From assembly GCF_037949795.1 (NCBI RefSeq), contig NZ_CP149932.1, positions 2,159,001-2,223,000 of the forward strand: a stretch of 64,000 nucleotides of DNA, in the 5' to 3' direction. Below the pieces are notes generated by a model that saw nothing but the letters and a program-made list of their open reading frames with translations, searched no databases and was not told the DNA's origin. Shown here piece after piece: positions 55,320-63,782 of the stretch (positions within the stretch are counted from its first letter, which is position 1; each line of letters opens with the position of its first letter). Source of the stretch: Thioclava sp. GXIMD2076. Its GTDB lineage: Bacteria; Pseudomonadota; Alphaproteobacteria; Rhodobacterales; Rhodobacteraceae. The position numbers and the translations under genes are program-made.

Positions 55320-56825
55320 ATGTCAGACCGCACAAAACTTACCACAAGTGCCGGCGCGCCTTGGGTGTCCAACGAGACCTCGGAGACCGCAGGCCCGCGC
55401 GGTCCTGTCCTGATGCAGGATTACCAGCTGATCGAGAAACTGGCCCATCAGAACCGTGAGCGGATCCCCGAACGCACCGTCCATGCCAAGGGCTGGGGCG
55501 CGCAGGGCACCTTCACGGTTACCAATGACATCACGAAATATAGCTGCGCCAAGCTTTTCTCCGAAATCGGTAAACAGACCGAGGTTCTTTCGCGCTGGTC
55601 GACGGTGGCCGGCGAGATGGGCGCGGCCGATGCCGAGCGTGACGTGCGTGGCTTCAGCCTGAAATTCTACACTGAAGACGGCAACTGGGACATGGTGGGG
55701 AATAACACCCCCGTTTTCTTCGTCCGCGACGCCTATAAGTTCCCCGATTTCATCCATACCCAGAAACGCCATCCGCGCACGAATCTGCGCTCGCCCGAGG
55801 CGATGTTCGATTTCTGGGGCCGTAGCCCTGAATGTATCCATCAGGTGACGATCCTGATGTCGGACCGTGGTATTCCCAAGAACCCCGCCCATATGAACGG
55901 TTATGGTTCGCATACCTATTCCATGTGGAATGCGGATGGCGAGCGCTTCTGGGTGAAATTCCACTTCAAGACCCTGCAGGGCCATAAGCATTATACCAAT
56001 GCCGAGGCAGAGGCGCTGATCGGCAAGACGCGCGAGAGCTATCAGGAAGACCTCTTCAACATGATCGAAGAAGGTAACTTCCCGAAATGGCGCTTCATGA
56101 TCCAGGTGATGCCCGAGAAAGAAGCCGAGAACCTTGATTTCAATCCTTTCGATCTGACCAAGGTCTGGCCGCATAAGGATCATCCGCTGATCGAGGTCGG
56201 TATTCTGGAGATGAACCGCAACCCCGACAACTATTTCCAGATGGTCGAGAATGCGGCCTATTCGCCCTCGAACAAGGTGCCGGGCATCGGCTACAGCCCC
56301 GACAAGATGCTGCAGGCGCGGGTGTTCTCCTATGCCGATGCACATCGCTACCGTCTGGGCACGCATTACGAGGCTCTGCCTGCGAATGCGCCCAAATGTC
56401 CGGTGCATCACTACCATAAGGATGGTCCGATGCGGTTCTTCCCCGCCGAGACCGGCCATCCCGATGCCTACTATTCGCCCAACCAGTATGAAAGCGCGGC
56501 CGTTGCCGATCCGGCAGCTGCCGAGCCGCCGCTGCGGATCAATGGCGATGCCGACCGCTATGTGCAGGATGATGCCGACGCCGATTATATCCAGCCGCGC
56601 GCGCTCTATGCCGAGGTAATGGATGATGCCGAACGTGACCGCCTGCATCACAACATGGCTGAGGCGATGGGCCCCTGTTCGGAAGCTGTGACCGAGCGTT
56701 GGCTGACCGTGCTGGGCCGTGTCCATCCCGATTACGAGGCAGGCGTGCGCAAGGCGCTGGCGACAGATGGCAGCGACGTGAACGCGGTGCCAGTCACCAA
56801 TGACAGTCCCGTGCCGACCAAGTAA
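55320..56825 (+). CDS. katA: Monofunctional haem catalase
   Basis: A small-subunit clade catalase of 501 residues that converts hydrogen peroxide to water and oxygen. Active-site His55 (RTVHAKG), Asn128 ([15 protein letters not shown]) and the proximal haem ligand Tyr338 ([14 protein letters not shown]) are all present. Length fits the 480-505 clade 3 range and there is no C-terminal flavodoxin-like domain. It is divergent from oxyR and should be peroxide-induced. A strong terminator follows the stop. Confidence 0.97.
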   Translation: MSDRTKLTTSAGAPWVSNETSETAGPRGPVLMQDYQLIEKLAHQNRERIPERTVHAKGWGAQGTFTVTNDITKYSCAKLFSEIGKQTEVLSRWSTVAGEMGAADAERDVRGFSLKFYTEDGNWDMVGNNTPVFFVRDAYKFPDFIHTQKRHPRTNLRSPEAMFDFWGRSPECIHQVTILMSDRGIPKNPAHMNGYGSHTYSMWNADGERFWVKFHFKTLQGHKHYTNAEAEALIGKTRESYQEDLFNMIEEGNFPKWRFMIQVMPEKEAENLDFNPFDLTKVWPHKDHPLIEVGILEMNRNPDNYFQMVENAAYSPSNKVPGIGYSPDKMLQARVFSYADAHRYRLGTHYEALPANAPKCPVHHYHKDGPMRFFPAETGHPDAYYSPNQYESAAVADPAAAEPPLRINGDADRYVQDDADADYIQPRALYAEVMDDAERDRLHHNMAEAMGPCSEAVTERWLTVLGRVHPDYEAGVRKALATDGSDVNAVPVTNDSPVPTK

Positions 56826-56841
56826 GGGCGCGAGAAAAGGA

Positions 56842-56873
56842 AAAGGCCGCCGGATCCTCCGGCGGCCTTTTTT
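56842..56873. terminator. Terminator after katA
   Basis: A 12-bp perfect stem (56844-56855 / 56859-56870) has a 3-base loop, then a T-tract on the plus strand. The stop of the convergent DUF6456 gene lies in its flank. Confidence 0.88.
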
Positions 56874-57876
56874 ATCCGATCAGCGGGCTTTTTCCGCCAT
56901 AGCGTTCCTCGTAATGGCGGTGCAACCGGATCAACGCGATGCGCAGCACGATCTTGCCGGAGCGCGCGGACCACCCCATATCGCGCTCGGTCGTCTCCAG
57001 CCCTTCGAGAAAACAGCAGCAGCGCAGCACAATATCTCCAAGCCCCGGCCCCAGATCCTGAAGCGCCGCGCCGACCCGCAGCTTGGCCGCCTCGGATCCC
57101 GCCTCTAGATTTCCCTGCACCGAGAACCCGCCCGAAACGCCTGCCGTGAGGAACCGGTCCCAATTCTGCGTGACGCGGGGTCCCATCTGCGCCAGTTCGA
57201 AATCCTCGCGCAACCTCTCGCCCGCCGCCACAAGCTGGGGCTCCAGAAACAGCTTGCCATCCCGATCACGGCGGCGTGCCAGAACCGCCAGCGGACTTTC
57301 GGAAGTATTCACGACCGGCTTGCGATCCACGCCCTCCGGCCCGTCGCGGCGGCGGCCTCTCGGGGTATCGTCCGCCAAGCTGCGCAGTGCGTCCCGTCCG
57401 CTGCGGGTGATCTCGTAGCTGGTGACCCTACCCTTGTGCTTGATCGCGATCCAGCCCCGAAGCGCGAAGGTCTCGGCCTGCGCGACGTCCACCACAAGGA
57501 GGCGCACCGTGCCACGCAGCACGACCGCCTTCTCCATATTCGGAGCCATGATCAGCAATGCACCAAGTTCGGTCAACCGCTGCAGAACGCGCCGCGCCTC
57601 AACCAGAAACGCTGGTGTGTCGGGGCGCTCCGGATCCCTGACTTCGGGCGTTGTGACCGGCGCGCCTTCGCGGATGTGGTCAAGCGCCTGATCGACGAGC
57701 GGATCTTCCCGCCGCTCCTCTATGCGGCGGATCCGGCGAAGAATCGTAGAGGCATGGCAGCCCTCCTCGCGTGCGAGCTGACGGATGGAGACGCCTTCCT
57801 CGACATGGGTGAGATAAAGCTTTGCGTAAGTCGTTAGCCAATTCGGTATCGAGCCATGACGCAGGTCAGAATGCAT
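56872..57876 (-). CDS. DUF6456 protein with N-terminal helix-turn-helix
   Basis: A 334-residue protein. Near the N-terminus TYAKLYLTHVEEGVSIRQLAREEGCHASTILRRIRRIEERR looks like a homeodomain-like HTH, with a second winged-helix-like segment further on (about 90-160, YEITRSGRDALRSL). The C-terminal ~120 residues are the DUF6456 domain, ending KIVLRIALIRLHRHYEERY. The family is confined to alphaproteobacteria and its function is unknown; DNA binding is likely. GGGAGA lies before the ATG at 57876. It is followed on the right by the divergent DUF6477 gene. Confidence 0.82.
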   Translation of the reverse strand: MHSDLRHGSIPNWLTTYAKLYLTHVEEGVSIRQLAREEGCHASTILRRIRRIEERREDPLVDQALDHIREGAPVTTPEVRDPERPDTPAFLVEARRVLQRLTELGALLIMAPNMEKAVVLRGTVRLLVVDVAQAETFALRGWIAIKHKGRVTSYEITRSGRDALRSLADDTPRGRRRDGPEGVDRKPVVNTSESPLAVLARRRDRDGKLFLEPQLVAAGERLREDFELAQMGPRVTQNWDRFLTAGVSGGFSVQGNLEAGSEAAKLRVGAALQDLGPGLGDIVLRCCCFLEGLETTERDMGWSARSGKIVLRIALIRLHRHYEERYGGKSPLIG

Positions 57877-58082
57877 TTCGGTTCTCCCAAAACTGGATGG
57901 CACGCGCAGGTTGAATGAGTGCTAGAAAATAATCGCAAAGCCATCTAGTTAACTATGTTTCGAGAGAATGTTCGTCGTGAATAGTATAAAGATTACCAAT
58001 GCCTGCGAACGGTCCTTCACAATAATACGCAACACTACCTAGAGTTGTATTCAGACTGCTTCATCTTTGGATGGAGGCAAAA

Positions 58083-58382
58083 GTGACAGAATTCGACAAT
58101 CGGCTGGAGAAGCTCAAACGCCCGAAACTTCTGGTGCGCGCAGCTCGCATAGGTGCGGCTTTGTATAAACCGGAGCGCGATCTGCGCAGGATCATGGTTC
58201 TCTACCAGATCACAAATACAGCAGACATTCTGACGCAACTCCTCGAGAAAGAGGCCGAAATTGACAGTGTCCGTCGCCGCGTTGCCACCCAGTGGGGCAA
58301 ATACGACCCTGCGCGCCATATCGAACTACTTGCCGCGATCATTTGGGAAGCGCGGGACACGGCGCAATTGCGCGCGCTCTAG
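58083..58382 (+). CDS. DUF6477 family protein
   Basis: A 99-residue alpha-helical protein beginning MTEFDNRLEKLKRPKLLVRAAR, then LYKPERDLRRIM and DPARHIELLAAIIWEAR, a pattern I recognise from a small protein conserved in Rhodobacterales (DUF6477). The GTG start at 58083 has GGAGG four bases upstream; an ATG at 58071 lies before the Shine-Dalgarno. It is divergent from the DUF6456 gene and ends three bases from the convergent HerA-like gene. Function is unknown. Confidence 0.75.
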   Translation: MTEFDNRLEKLKRPKLLVRAARIGAALYKPERDLRRIMVLYQITNTADILTQLLEKEAEIDSVRRRVATQWGKYDPARHIELLAAIIWEARDTAQLRAL

Positions 58383-58385
58383 CGG

Positions 58386-59933
58386 TTACTTGCGGAAAAG
58401 CGAGCCCAATATCCCGCGCACGATGGCCTTTCCGCCTTGGGTGCCGATCTGGCGGACAATGCTTTTTCCAAAGGTTTCCATGAGCGTATCGGAACTGCTC
58501 CGGCGTTGGGGTTTTGCCTCGGGAGAATTTGCACCCCTGTAGCGGCGGCCACGGCTCAGGCTCTCCGGGGCACTCCGGGGCGCTTGCGGATCATCCGCGA
58601 CCATACGCGCCTGCAGGAGTTCGGCTGCGGACTCACGGTCGAGCGCCGTCCGGTATTTGGCATAAAGCGCGCTTTGATCGATCACGCGCTCACGGGTTGC
58701 CGCAGGCACCGGACCGAGCAGCGAAACGGGTGGGCGGATCAGACTACGCTCCACCTGTCCCGGAACGGCTTTTGAATTGAGAAACGACGTCACCGCCTCG
58801 CCTGTGCCGACATCTCGAATGGCTTCGATAATCCCGAAATCCGGATTCGCCCGATAGGTTTTGGCCGCCTGCTCCAGCTCTTTGTGGTCCTTGGCCGTAA
58901 AGGCGCGTAACGCATGCTGCACGCGGTTGCCGAGTTGGGACAACACATCCTCCGGAATGTCGGTCGGGTTCTGCGTCACGAAATAGACGCCAACCCCTTT
59001 CGAGCGGATCAGTCGGACAACCTGCTCGACCTTGTCGAGAAGCGGCTTCGGCGCGTCATCGAACAGAAGATGCGCCTCGTCGAAAAACAGTACGAAGACC
59101 GGCTTCTCGGGGTTCCCGATTTCGGGCAGGGTCTCGAAAAGCTCCGAAAGCAACCATAACAGGAAGGTTGCATATGTTTTGGGCGTATTGATCACTTTGT
59201 CTGCCGTCAGAATATTCACCTGCCCGCGCCCGTCTTCTGCAATGCGGATCATATCTGCCAGCTCGAGCGCCGGCTCGCCCAGAAATCCGGTGGCCCCTTC
59301 GCTTTCCAGCATCAGGAGCTGCCGCTGGATCGCGCCAATCGAACGCTTGTCGACAGTGCCATAACGCATGGTCAGCTCGCTCGCGCGCTCGCCCACATGG
59401 TGAAGCATGGCGCGTAGATCCGAGAGATCGAGAAGCGCTAGCTTTTCTTCATCGGCAAGATGGAAGGCGATATGCAGCACCCCTTCCTGAGCAGGAGACA
59501 GATCCAGCAGCCGCGATAGCAGAACTGGCCCGAGCTCGGACACTGTCATCCGGACAGGTATGCCTTTAGCACCTGTGAGATCCCAGAACTCGACCGGATA
59601 GCTCCGATAGCAGAGATCGAAGCCGATCTGCGCTGCGCGTGCCTCGAATGCCGATTTCAGCTTGTCCACGGGAGCACCGGCCGCCGCAAGCCCCGACAGA
59701 TCCCCTTTCACATCGGTCAGAAAGACCGGAACGCCCGCATCGCTGAACCCTTCGGCAAGGGTCTGCAATGTCACGGTCTTCCCCGTCCCCGTGGCTCCCG
59801 CGATCAACCCGTGACGGTTGGCCTTGTCGAGCCGCAGCGATTGCACGACCCCGTAATCCGGTCCGCCACCGCCGATGAAAAGGGCGTCACCAACGAGCGT
59901 GTTTATGGCAGTCTCTGGGCGGGATGCAGTCAT
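58386..59933 (-). CDS. HerA-like ATPase, DUF853 (YjgR-type)
   Basis: A 515-residue P-loop ATPase of the HerA/FtsK-like group. The Walker A GATGTGKT is at residues 46-53, Walker B VFVLFFDEAHLLF in the middle, and the arginine-finger region VYFVTQNPTDIPEDVLSQLGNRVQHALRAFT in pieces. The C-terminus is Ser/Arg-rich with GKSIVRQIGTQGGKAIVRGILGSLF. Members are conserved, are proposed to translocate DNA, and have no settled role. GGAGG precedes the ATG. Confidence 0.92.
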   Translation of the reverse strand: MTASRPETAINTLVGDALFIGGGGPDYGVVQSLRLDKANRHGLIAGATGTGKTVTLQTLAEGFSDAGVPVFLTDVKGDLSGLAAAGAPVDKLKSAFEARAAQIGFDLCYRSYPVEFWDLTGAKGIPVRMTVSELGPVLLSRLLDLSPAQEGVLHIAFHLADEEKLALLDLSDLRAMLHHVGERASELTMRYGTVDKRSIGAIQRQLLMLESEGATGFLGEPALELADMIRIAEDGRGQVNILTADKVINTPKTYATFLLWLLSELFETLPEIGNPEKPVFVLFFDEAHLLFDDAPKPLLDKVEQVVRLIRSKGVGVYFVTQNPTDIPEDVLSQLGNRVQHALRAFTAKDHKELEQAAKTYRANPDFGIIEAIRDVGTGEAVTSFLNSKAVPGQVERSLIRPPVSLLGPVPAATRERVIDQSALYAKYRTALDRESAAELLQARMVADDPQAPRSAPESLSRGRRYRGANSPEAKPQRRSSSDTLMETFGKSIVRQIGTQGGKAIVRGILGSLFRK

Positions 59934-60032
59934 TACAGGGCCTCCGGCAAAAAATCTTAATTGAAAATATGTCGTGCGCTCCTGTGCAACAACGGAAAAT
60001 TAGCCAATTCGGGGCAATGTCATATTTGTCGG

Positions 60033-60112
60033 ATCAGCTGCGCATCGCGCCAGTTTCCGACTTTTCCTCCCTGTCAGACTGGCCGCGCTTTCAAAGTGCG
60101 GCTTTTTTTTGT
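60033..60112 (+). ncRNA. Candidate small RNA with CCUCC anti-Shine-Dalgarno loop
   Basis: A plus-strand hairpin (60050-60054 / 60078-60082, reinforced by GAC/GTC at 60059-60061 / 60073-60075) presents the loop TTTTCCTCCCT (60062-60072). It is directly followed by an intrinsic terminator. Unpaired CCUCC loops are typical of alphaproteobacterial trans-acting RNAs that block ribosome-binding sites. The 5' end is a guess, as no clear promoter was found. Confidence 0.5.
60082..60110 (+). terminator. Intrinsic terminator in the gap before the IalB-like gene
   Basis: An 8-bp stem (60082-60089 / 60095-60102, one G-U) is followed by eight T on the plus strand. No protein-coding gene lies upstream on this strand. 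Confidence 0.8.
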
Positions 60113-60162
60113 GCAATCGACCAAAAAATCGAAGCCATGTCGTGCGAATGACACAAACCCTG

Positions 60163-60191
60163 TTGACGACATTGTGTCCGCCTCGTAGCGT
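60163..60191 (+). promoter_or_regulatory. Sigma-70-type promoter candidate
   Basis: TTGACG (60163-60168), exactly 17 bases, then TAGCGT (60186-60191). The start site would be near 60198. Confidence 0.5.
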
Positions 60192-60196
60192 CCAAT

Positions 60197-60272
60197 CAAA
60201 GAACGAAGTCGGCCAAGTCCGACAGGGGGAACCTATTGAAAAGGGCACCGAAATATCGGGCCCTTTTCTTCA
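60197..60272 (+). ncRNA. Candidate small RNA or leader, about 75 nt
   Basis: Downstream of the promoter candidate come two hairpins: GTCGG-CCAAGT-CCGAC (60208-60223) and a long terminator-like stem (60238-60246 / 60260-60268, extended inside by CCG/CGG) followed by a T-rich tract. The single-stranded part between them reads AGGGGGAACC. It could be a free small RNA or an attenuated leader of the gene at 60412. Confidence 0.45.
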
Positions 60273-60411
60273 TTTAAACAACACCTTACCCAGATCACAT
60301 CTCTGTCGTCCACAGGTGATCACAAGGTTTTTGCCCTGACAGTCCCAACGCACCGTGATATGCGTGAGCCGACGGCCCCGAACCGGCCAGAATGAAGGAT
60401 TGAAAGGCAGT

Positions 60412-61092
60412 ATGACCAATCTCAACAAGACATTGATGTTCGCCGCCGTGCTGAGCATGTCCGCCTCTTTCGCTATGGCACAGGATACGACTGCGCCAAC
60501 AACCGATGCTCCTGCAACTCCGACCGCGCCTGCGGCCGATGCGCCTGCGGCGAGTGCGCCCGATACAGCGGCTCCGGCCGCTCAAACCCCTGCCAAGGAT
60601 GGCCCCGGCACGACCTATATCGCCTCGACCCATGGCGACTGGAAAGTGCAATGTGTCCATACCGAAGACGGCTCCGACCCCTGCCAGCTCTACCAACTCC
60701 TGAAAGACCAGAGCGGCAATAATGTCGCCGATATCTCGATGTTCCCCCTGCCCGAGAATAATCGCGCGGCTGTCGGTGCGACCATCATGGTGCCGCTCGA
60801 AACGCTGCTGACGCAGAATATGGTGATGAAGCTCGATAGTAACGAGCCCAAGGTCTACCCCTTCACCTTCTGCGCGCAGGCGGGCTGTTTTGCCCGTATC
60901 GGTCTGACTGCCGACGAGCTGACGCAATATAAAAAGGGCAGCAAGATCGAGATGACTATCGTTCCGGTCGCTGCACCGAACCAGAAAGTCAATGTGGCGA
61001 TCTCGCTTGCAGGCTTCACGGCCGCCTATGACGAGGTGAAAGCCTCGAACACCAAGGCGCAGGCCAAAGACAAGCCTGCGGCAGCTCAGTAA
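60412..61092 (+). CDS. Invasion-associated locus B (IalB)-like periplasmic protein
   Basis: The 226-residue protein has a signal peptide (1-23, ending SFAMAQD) and a Pro/Ala/Thr-rich low-complexity linker (about 24-65). The IalB domain follows: HGDWKVQCVHTEDGSDPCQLYQLL, then VGATIMVPLETLL and FTFCAQAGCFARIGLT, with the four conserved cysteines in two pairs. IalB proteins are periplasmic, and in Bartonella affect red-cell invasion; in free-living relatives the role is unknown. GAAAGG lies before the ATG at 60412. A terminator follows. Confidence 0.9.
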   Translation: MTNLNKTLMFAAVLSMSASFAMAQDTTAPTTDAPATPTAPAADAPAASAPDTAAPAAQTPAKDGPGTTYIASTHGDWKVQCVHTEDGSDPCQLYQLLKDQSGNNVADISMFPLPENNRAAVGATIMVPLETLLTQNMVMKLDSNEPKVYPFTFCAQAGCFARIGLTADELTQYKKGSKIEMTIVPVAAPNQKVNVAISLAGFTAAYDEVKASNTKAQAKDKPAAAQ

Positions 61093-61110
61093 GCCAGGAA
61101 AATCCCCGTG

Positions 61111-61138
61111 AAGGCCGCCCGTCCGTGGCGGCCTTTTT
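61111..61138. terminator. Terminator after the IalB-like gene
   Basis: A 9-bp perfect stem (61111-61119 / 61127-61135) has a 7-base loop, then TTTTT on the plus strand. The convergent synthase gene stops at its edge. Confidence 0.85.
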
Positions 61139-62343
61139 CATATCCGCTTGAGCGCGAGCACCGCGTTCATACCGCCAAAGGCGAAAGCGTTGGAGAGTGC
61201 GATATCGATCGATGCCTCACGGGCTTCGTTCGGCACGACATCGAGGTCGCAATCGGGATCAGGTGTATCATGATTGATTGTCGGCGCGATCACGCCCTCG
61301 TTCAGCGCCATGAGGCAGGCCAGCACTTCGATTGCGCCAGTGCCACCTATGCAGTGACCATGCATGGCCTTTGTCGAACTCACCAGAACATGATCCGCCT
61401 GTGCTCCCAAAGCGCTTCGGATGGCTGCGGATTCGGTTCTGTCATTGGCTGCAGTGCCGGTACCATGCGCGTTGATATAGCCCACGCGATCGGCCGCTAT
61501 ACCGCCATCGGCAAGTGCACCACTTATGGCACGCGTGGCCCCTTCGAGCGAGGGCATGACGATGTCGCCTGCATCCGACGTCATGGAGAAACCACAGATC
61601 TCGGCTAAAATCGAGGCATCACGGGCCTTGGCGCTCTCGAGGCTTTCGAGCACGAAAACGGCGCCGCCCTCGCCCTGCACCATCCCGTCGCGGGACTTCG
61701 CAAATGGCCGGCACCCGGTTCTGGACATCACGCGGAGCCCTTCCCACGCTTTGAGCCCGCCAAAATTCAGCATGGATTCAGAGCCGCCTGCCAACATTCC
61801 CTCCGCCATACCCGAGCGGATCATCTGATAGGCCAGCCCGATGGCGTGGTTGGAGCTGGCACAGGCCGTGGCGACCGAGAAGCACGGGCCCTGCAGGTTC
61901 CACGTCATCGACAGATGCGAGGCGGCGGCATTATTCATCAAACGAGGCACGGTAAACGGATGAACACGGCTTTTGCCTTCAGCGAAAACCGTGTGGAACG
62001 CGTCGTTCACGGTGCTGTTCCCACCACCAGCCGTTCCCATAATACACCCCCATTTCAGAGGATTGCTGACCGATCTTAAACCAGCTTGCGACATCGCTTC
62101 CTGCCCGGCCACCAACGCAAACTGGGTGAAGCGGTCATAGAGGCCGAGCTGCGCGCGGCTGAAACGGGCTTCCGCATCCCACCCCTTGATCTGCGCCCCG
62201 ATCCGCACCTGCAACCGGTCGAGATCAGGAATATAGAGCGGCCCTATCCCGCAGCGCCCCTCTCGCATGGCGCGCAATGTTCCGGGAACATCCAAGGCAA
62301 GCGCGTTGACAGTGCCAGCGCCGGTAATGACAACGCGCTGCAT
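61138..62343 (-). CDS. Beta-ketoacyl-ACP synthase (FabF-like)
   Basis: A condensing enzyme of 401 residues with the Cys-His-His triad: C161 (VATACASSNHAIG), H293 (NAHGTGT) and H330 (STKAMHGHCIGGTGAIE). The fold is complete and close to KAS II/NodE-type enzymes. Starting three bases after the acyl carrier protein stop and sharing a transcript with lpxD, it is probably dedicated to a special fatty acid for lipid A or a related envelope lipid, not to bulk fatty-acid synthesis. That role is inferred from context. Confidence 0.92.
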   Translation of the reverse strand: MQRVVITGAGTVNALALDVPGTLRAMREGRCGIGPLYIPDLDRLQVRIGAQIKGWDAEARFSRAQLGLYDRFTQFALVAGQEAMSQAGLRSVSNPLKWGCIMGTAGGGNSTVNDAFHTVFAEGKSRVHPFTVPRLMNNAAASHLSMTWNLQGPCFSVATACASSNHAIGLAYQMIRSGMAEGMLAGGSESMLNFGGLKAWEGLRVMSRTGCRPFAKSRDGMVQGEGGAVFVLESLESAKARDASILAEICGFSMTSDAGDIVMPSLEGATRAISGALADGGIAADRVGYINAHGTGTAANDRTESAAIRSALGAQADHVLVSSTKAMHGHCIGGTGAIEVLACLMALNEGVIAPTINHDTPDPDCDLDVVPNEAREASIDIALSNAFAFGGMNAVLALKRI

Positions 62344-62346
62344 GGC

Positions 62347-62625
62347 TTACACGAAGGCCTCGCCCTTCTGGCCGCAAATCATCCGCTCAACGGCGTTGAC
62401 GATCGCACCGACCGAAGAGATATCGAACTCGGACTGGCTCGGCTCGTTGGCGTTAAAAGGCACTGAGATATCGAAAGTCTCCTCGATCGCGAAAATCATT
62501 TCGACGAGCCCGAGGCTGTCGAGCCCCAGATCCTCAAGCGTCATATCCGGCTGCACATCGGCGGGTGCCATGACAGCTTCGCGCGCGATGATGGAGATGA
62601 TTTGCTCTTGCACGTCAGACCTCAT
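62347..62625 (-). CDS. Acyl carrier protein
   Basis: A 92-residue acyl carrier protein with the phosphopantetheine serine at S37 (DLGLDSLGLVE). It is longer than the housekeeping AcpP and has a distinct helix-3 insert (FNANEPSQSEFDISSVGA), so it is a specialised carrier. It does not match the long-chain carrier AcpXL of rhizobia by eye. It lies between lpxD (7 bases) and a ketoacyl synthase (3 bases) in one tight operon. Confidence 0.93.
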   Translation of the reverse strand: MRSDVQEQIISIIAREAVMAPADVQPDMTLEDLGLDSLGLVEMIFAIEETFDISVPFNANEPSQSEFDISSVGAIVNAVERMICGQKGEAFV

Positions 62626-62632
62626 GAGATGA

Positions 62633-63733
62633 TTACTCGGTGCCCTTGTTGTCTCTCAGCTCTGCAACAGTTTTACGAAGATCGGCGAATTGTGCAAACA
62701 ATCTCGGTAGCCGACGGATGGATTTCTGGATCTCGACCTGTGTCTCCATCTTGACCGCAGGAGAGCCGAGCAACACCCGCCCTGCCGGTGCATTGGTGAA
62801 GATCTTGGTTGAACCTCCGGCAATAACATCATCACCGATAAAGATATTATCCGATACGCCGGTCTGCCCGCCAAGCACCACACGGTTCCCGATCTTTACC
62901 GATCCTGCGATCCCCACCTGACCACACATCATACAGTCATCGCCAATCTGGACGTTATGACCAACACAAACGAGGTTATCGAGTTTTGTCCCGTTTCCGA
63001 TTCTGGTGGCGCGCACCGTTCCGCGATCGACCGTCGCATTGGCGCCGATTTCCACATCATCGCCAATGATCACGGTTCCCAGAGAATGGATGCGGGTCCA
63101 GTGTTGCGCGTGGATCTCCTCGCGCTTGCCAACCGTATTGCGGATTTCCTCGACGCCGGATTTTTCGGGCGTCACGAAGGAAAAGCCATCCCCGCCCAAG
63201 ACAGCATTCGGATTGCAGATGAACCGGTCGCCGATCCTGACATAGGACATGATCCGCGCACCTGAATGGATCAGCGCATCGTCGCCAATCTGCACCCCTT
63301 CAGCAATGAAAACCTGAGCGGAAATACGGGCTTGCGCGCCAATCTTCACGCCGCGCCCGATATAGGTGAAGGGACCGATTGCCGCGCCCTCGCCGATCTC
63401 GGCACTCGGGTCGATCACTGCCGAAGGATGGATACCCGGGGCGATTTCCGGACCCGGATCGAAGACTTTCGACAGGCCAGCCATCGCAAGACGTGGGCGC
63501 GGCACAAAAATGGCCGCATCGAGGTCGAACGCAGAAAAATCCGCATCTTCCCAGAGCATTGCGACGCGAGCTTCACCTTCGGCCAAGCCCGCTGCATATT
63601 TCGGATCCATAGCCAAAGCGATTTGACCCGCTTTCGCGCTGGACGGCTCGGAGGCGCCCGACACGGCCAGCGTCCCGTCACCCTCGAATCTTGCCCCGAG
63701 TGCTTGCGCGATTGCGTCAACGCGATGTGCCAT
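62633..63733 (-). CDS. lpxD: UDP-3-O-acylglucosamine N-acyltransferase (LpxD)
   Basis: The third enzyme of lipid A synthesis: it adds a 3-hydroxyacyl chain from ACP to the amino group of UDP-3-O-acylglucosamine. The 366 residues comprise an N-terminal uridine-binding domain (to ~100) and a left-handed beta-helix of hexapeptide repeats (IGxxAxI pattern, 100-330), with the catalytic His259 in VGHNVQIGDD. The C-terminal helices RRLPRLFAQFADLRKTVAELRD complete it. It has an insert around residues 185-215 compared with E. coli. It is not beside bamA, fabZ or lpxA but with a private carrier and synthase. Confidence 0.92.
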   Translation of the reverse strand: MAHRVDAIAQALGARFEGDGTLAVSGASEPSSAKAGQIALAMDPKYAAGLAEGEARVAMLWEDADFSAFDLDAAIFVPRPRLAMAGLSKVFDPGPEIAPGIHPSAVIDPSAEIGEGAAIGPFTYIGRGVKIGAQARISAQVFIAEGVQIGDDALIHSGARIMSYVRIGDRFICNPNAVLGGDGFSFVTPEKSGVEEIRNTVGKREEIHAQHWTRIHSLGTVIIGDDVEIGANATVDRGTVRATRIGNGTKLDNLVCVGHNVQIGDDCMMCGQVGIAGSVKIGNRVVLGGQTGVSDNIFIGDDVIAGGSTKIFTNAPAGRVLLGSPAVKMETQVEIQKSIRRLPRLFAQFADLRKTVAELRDNKGTE

Positions 63734-63782
63734 AACTCTGCCTTTCCATCTTGCGGGCCGTCCTGCGGCCCTTTGCCCTGAC

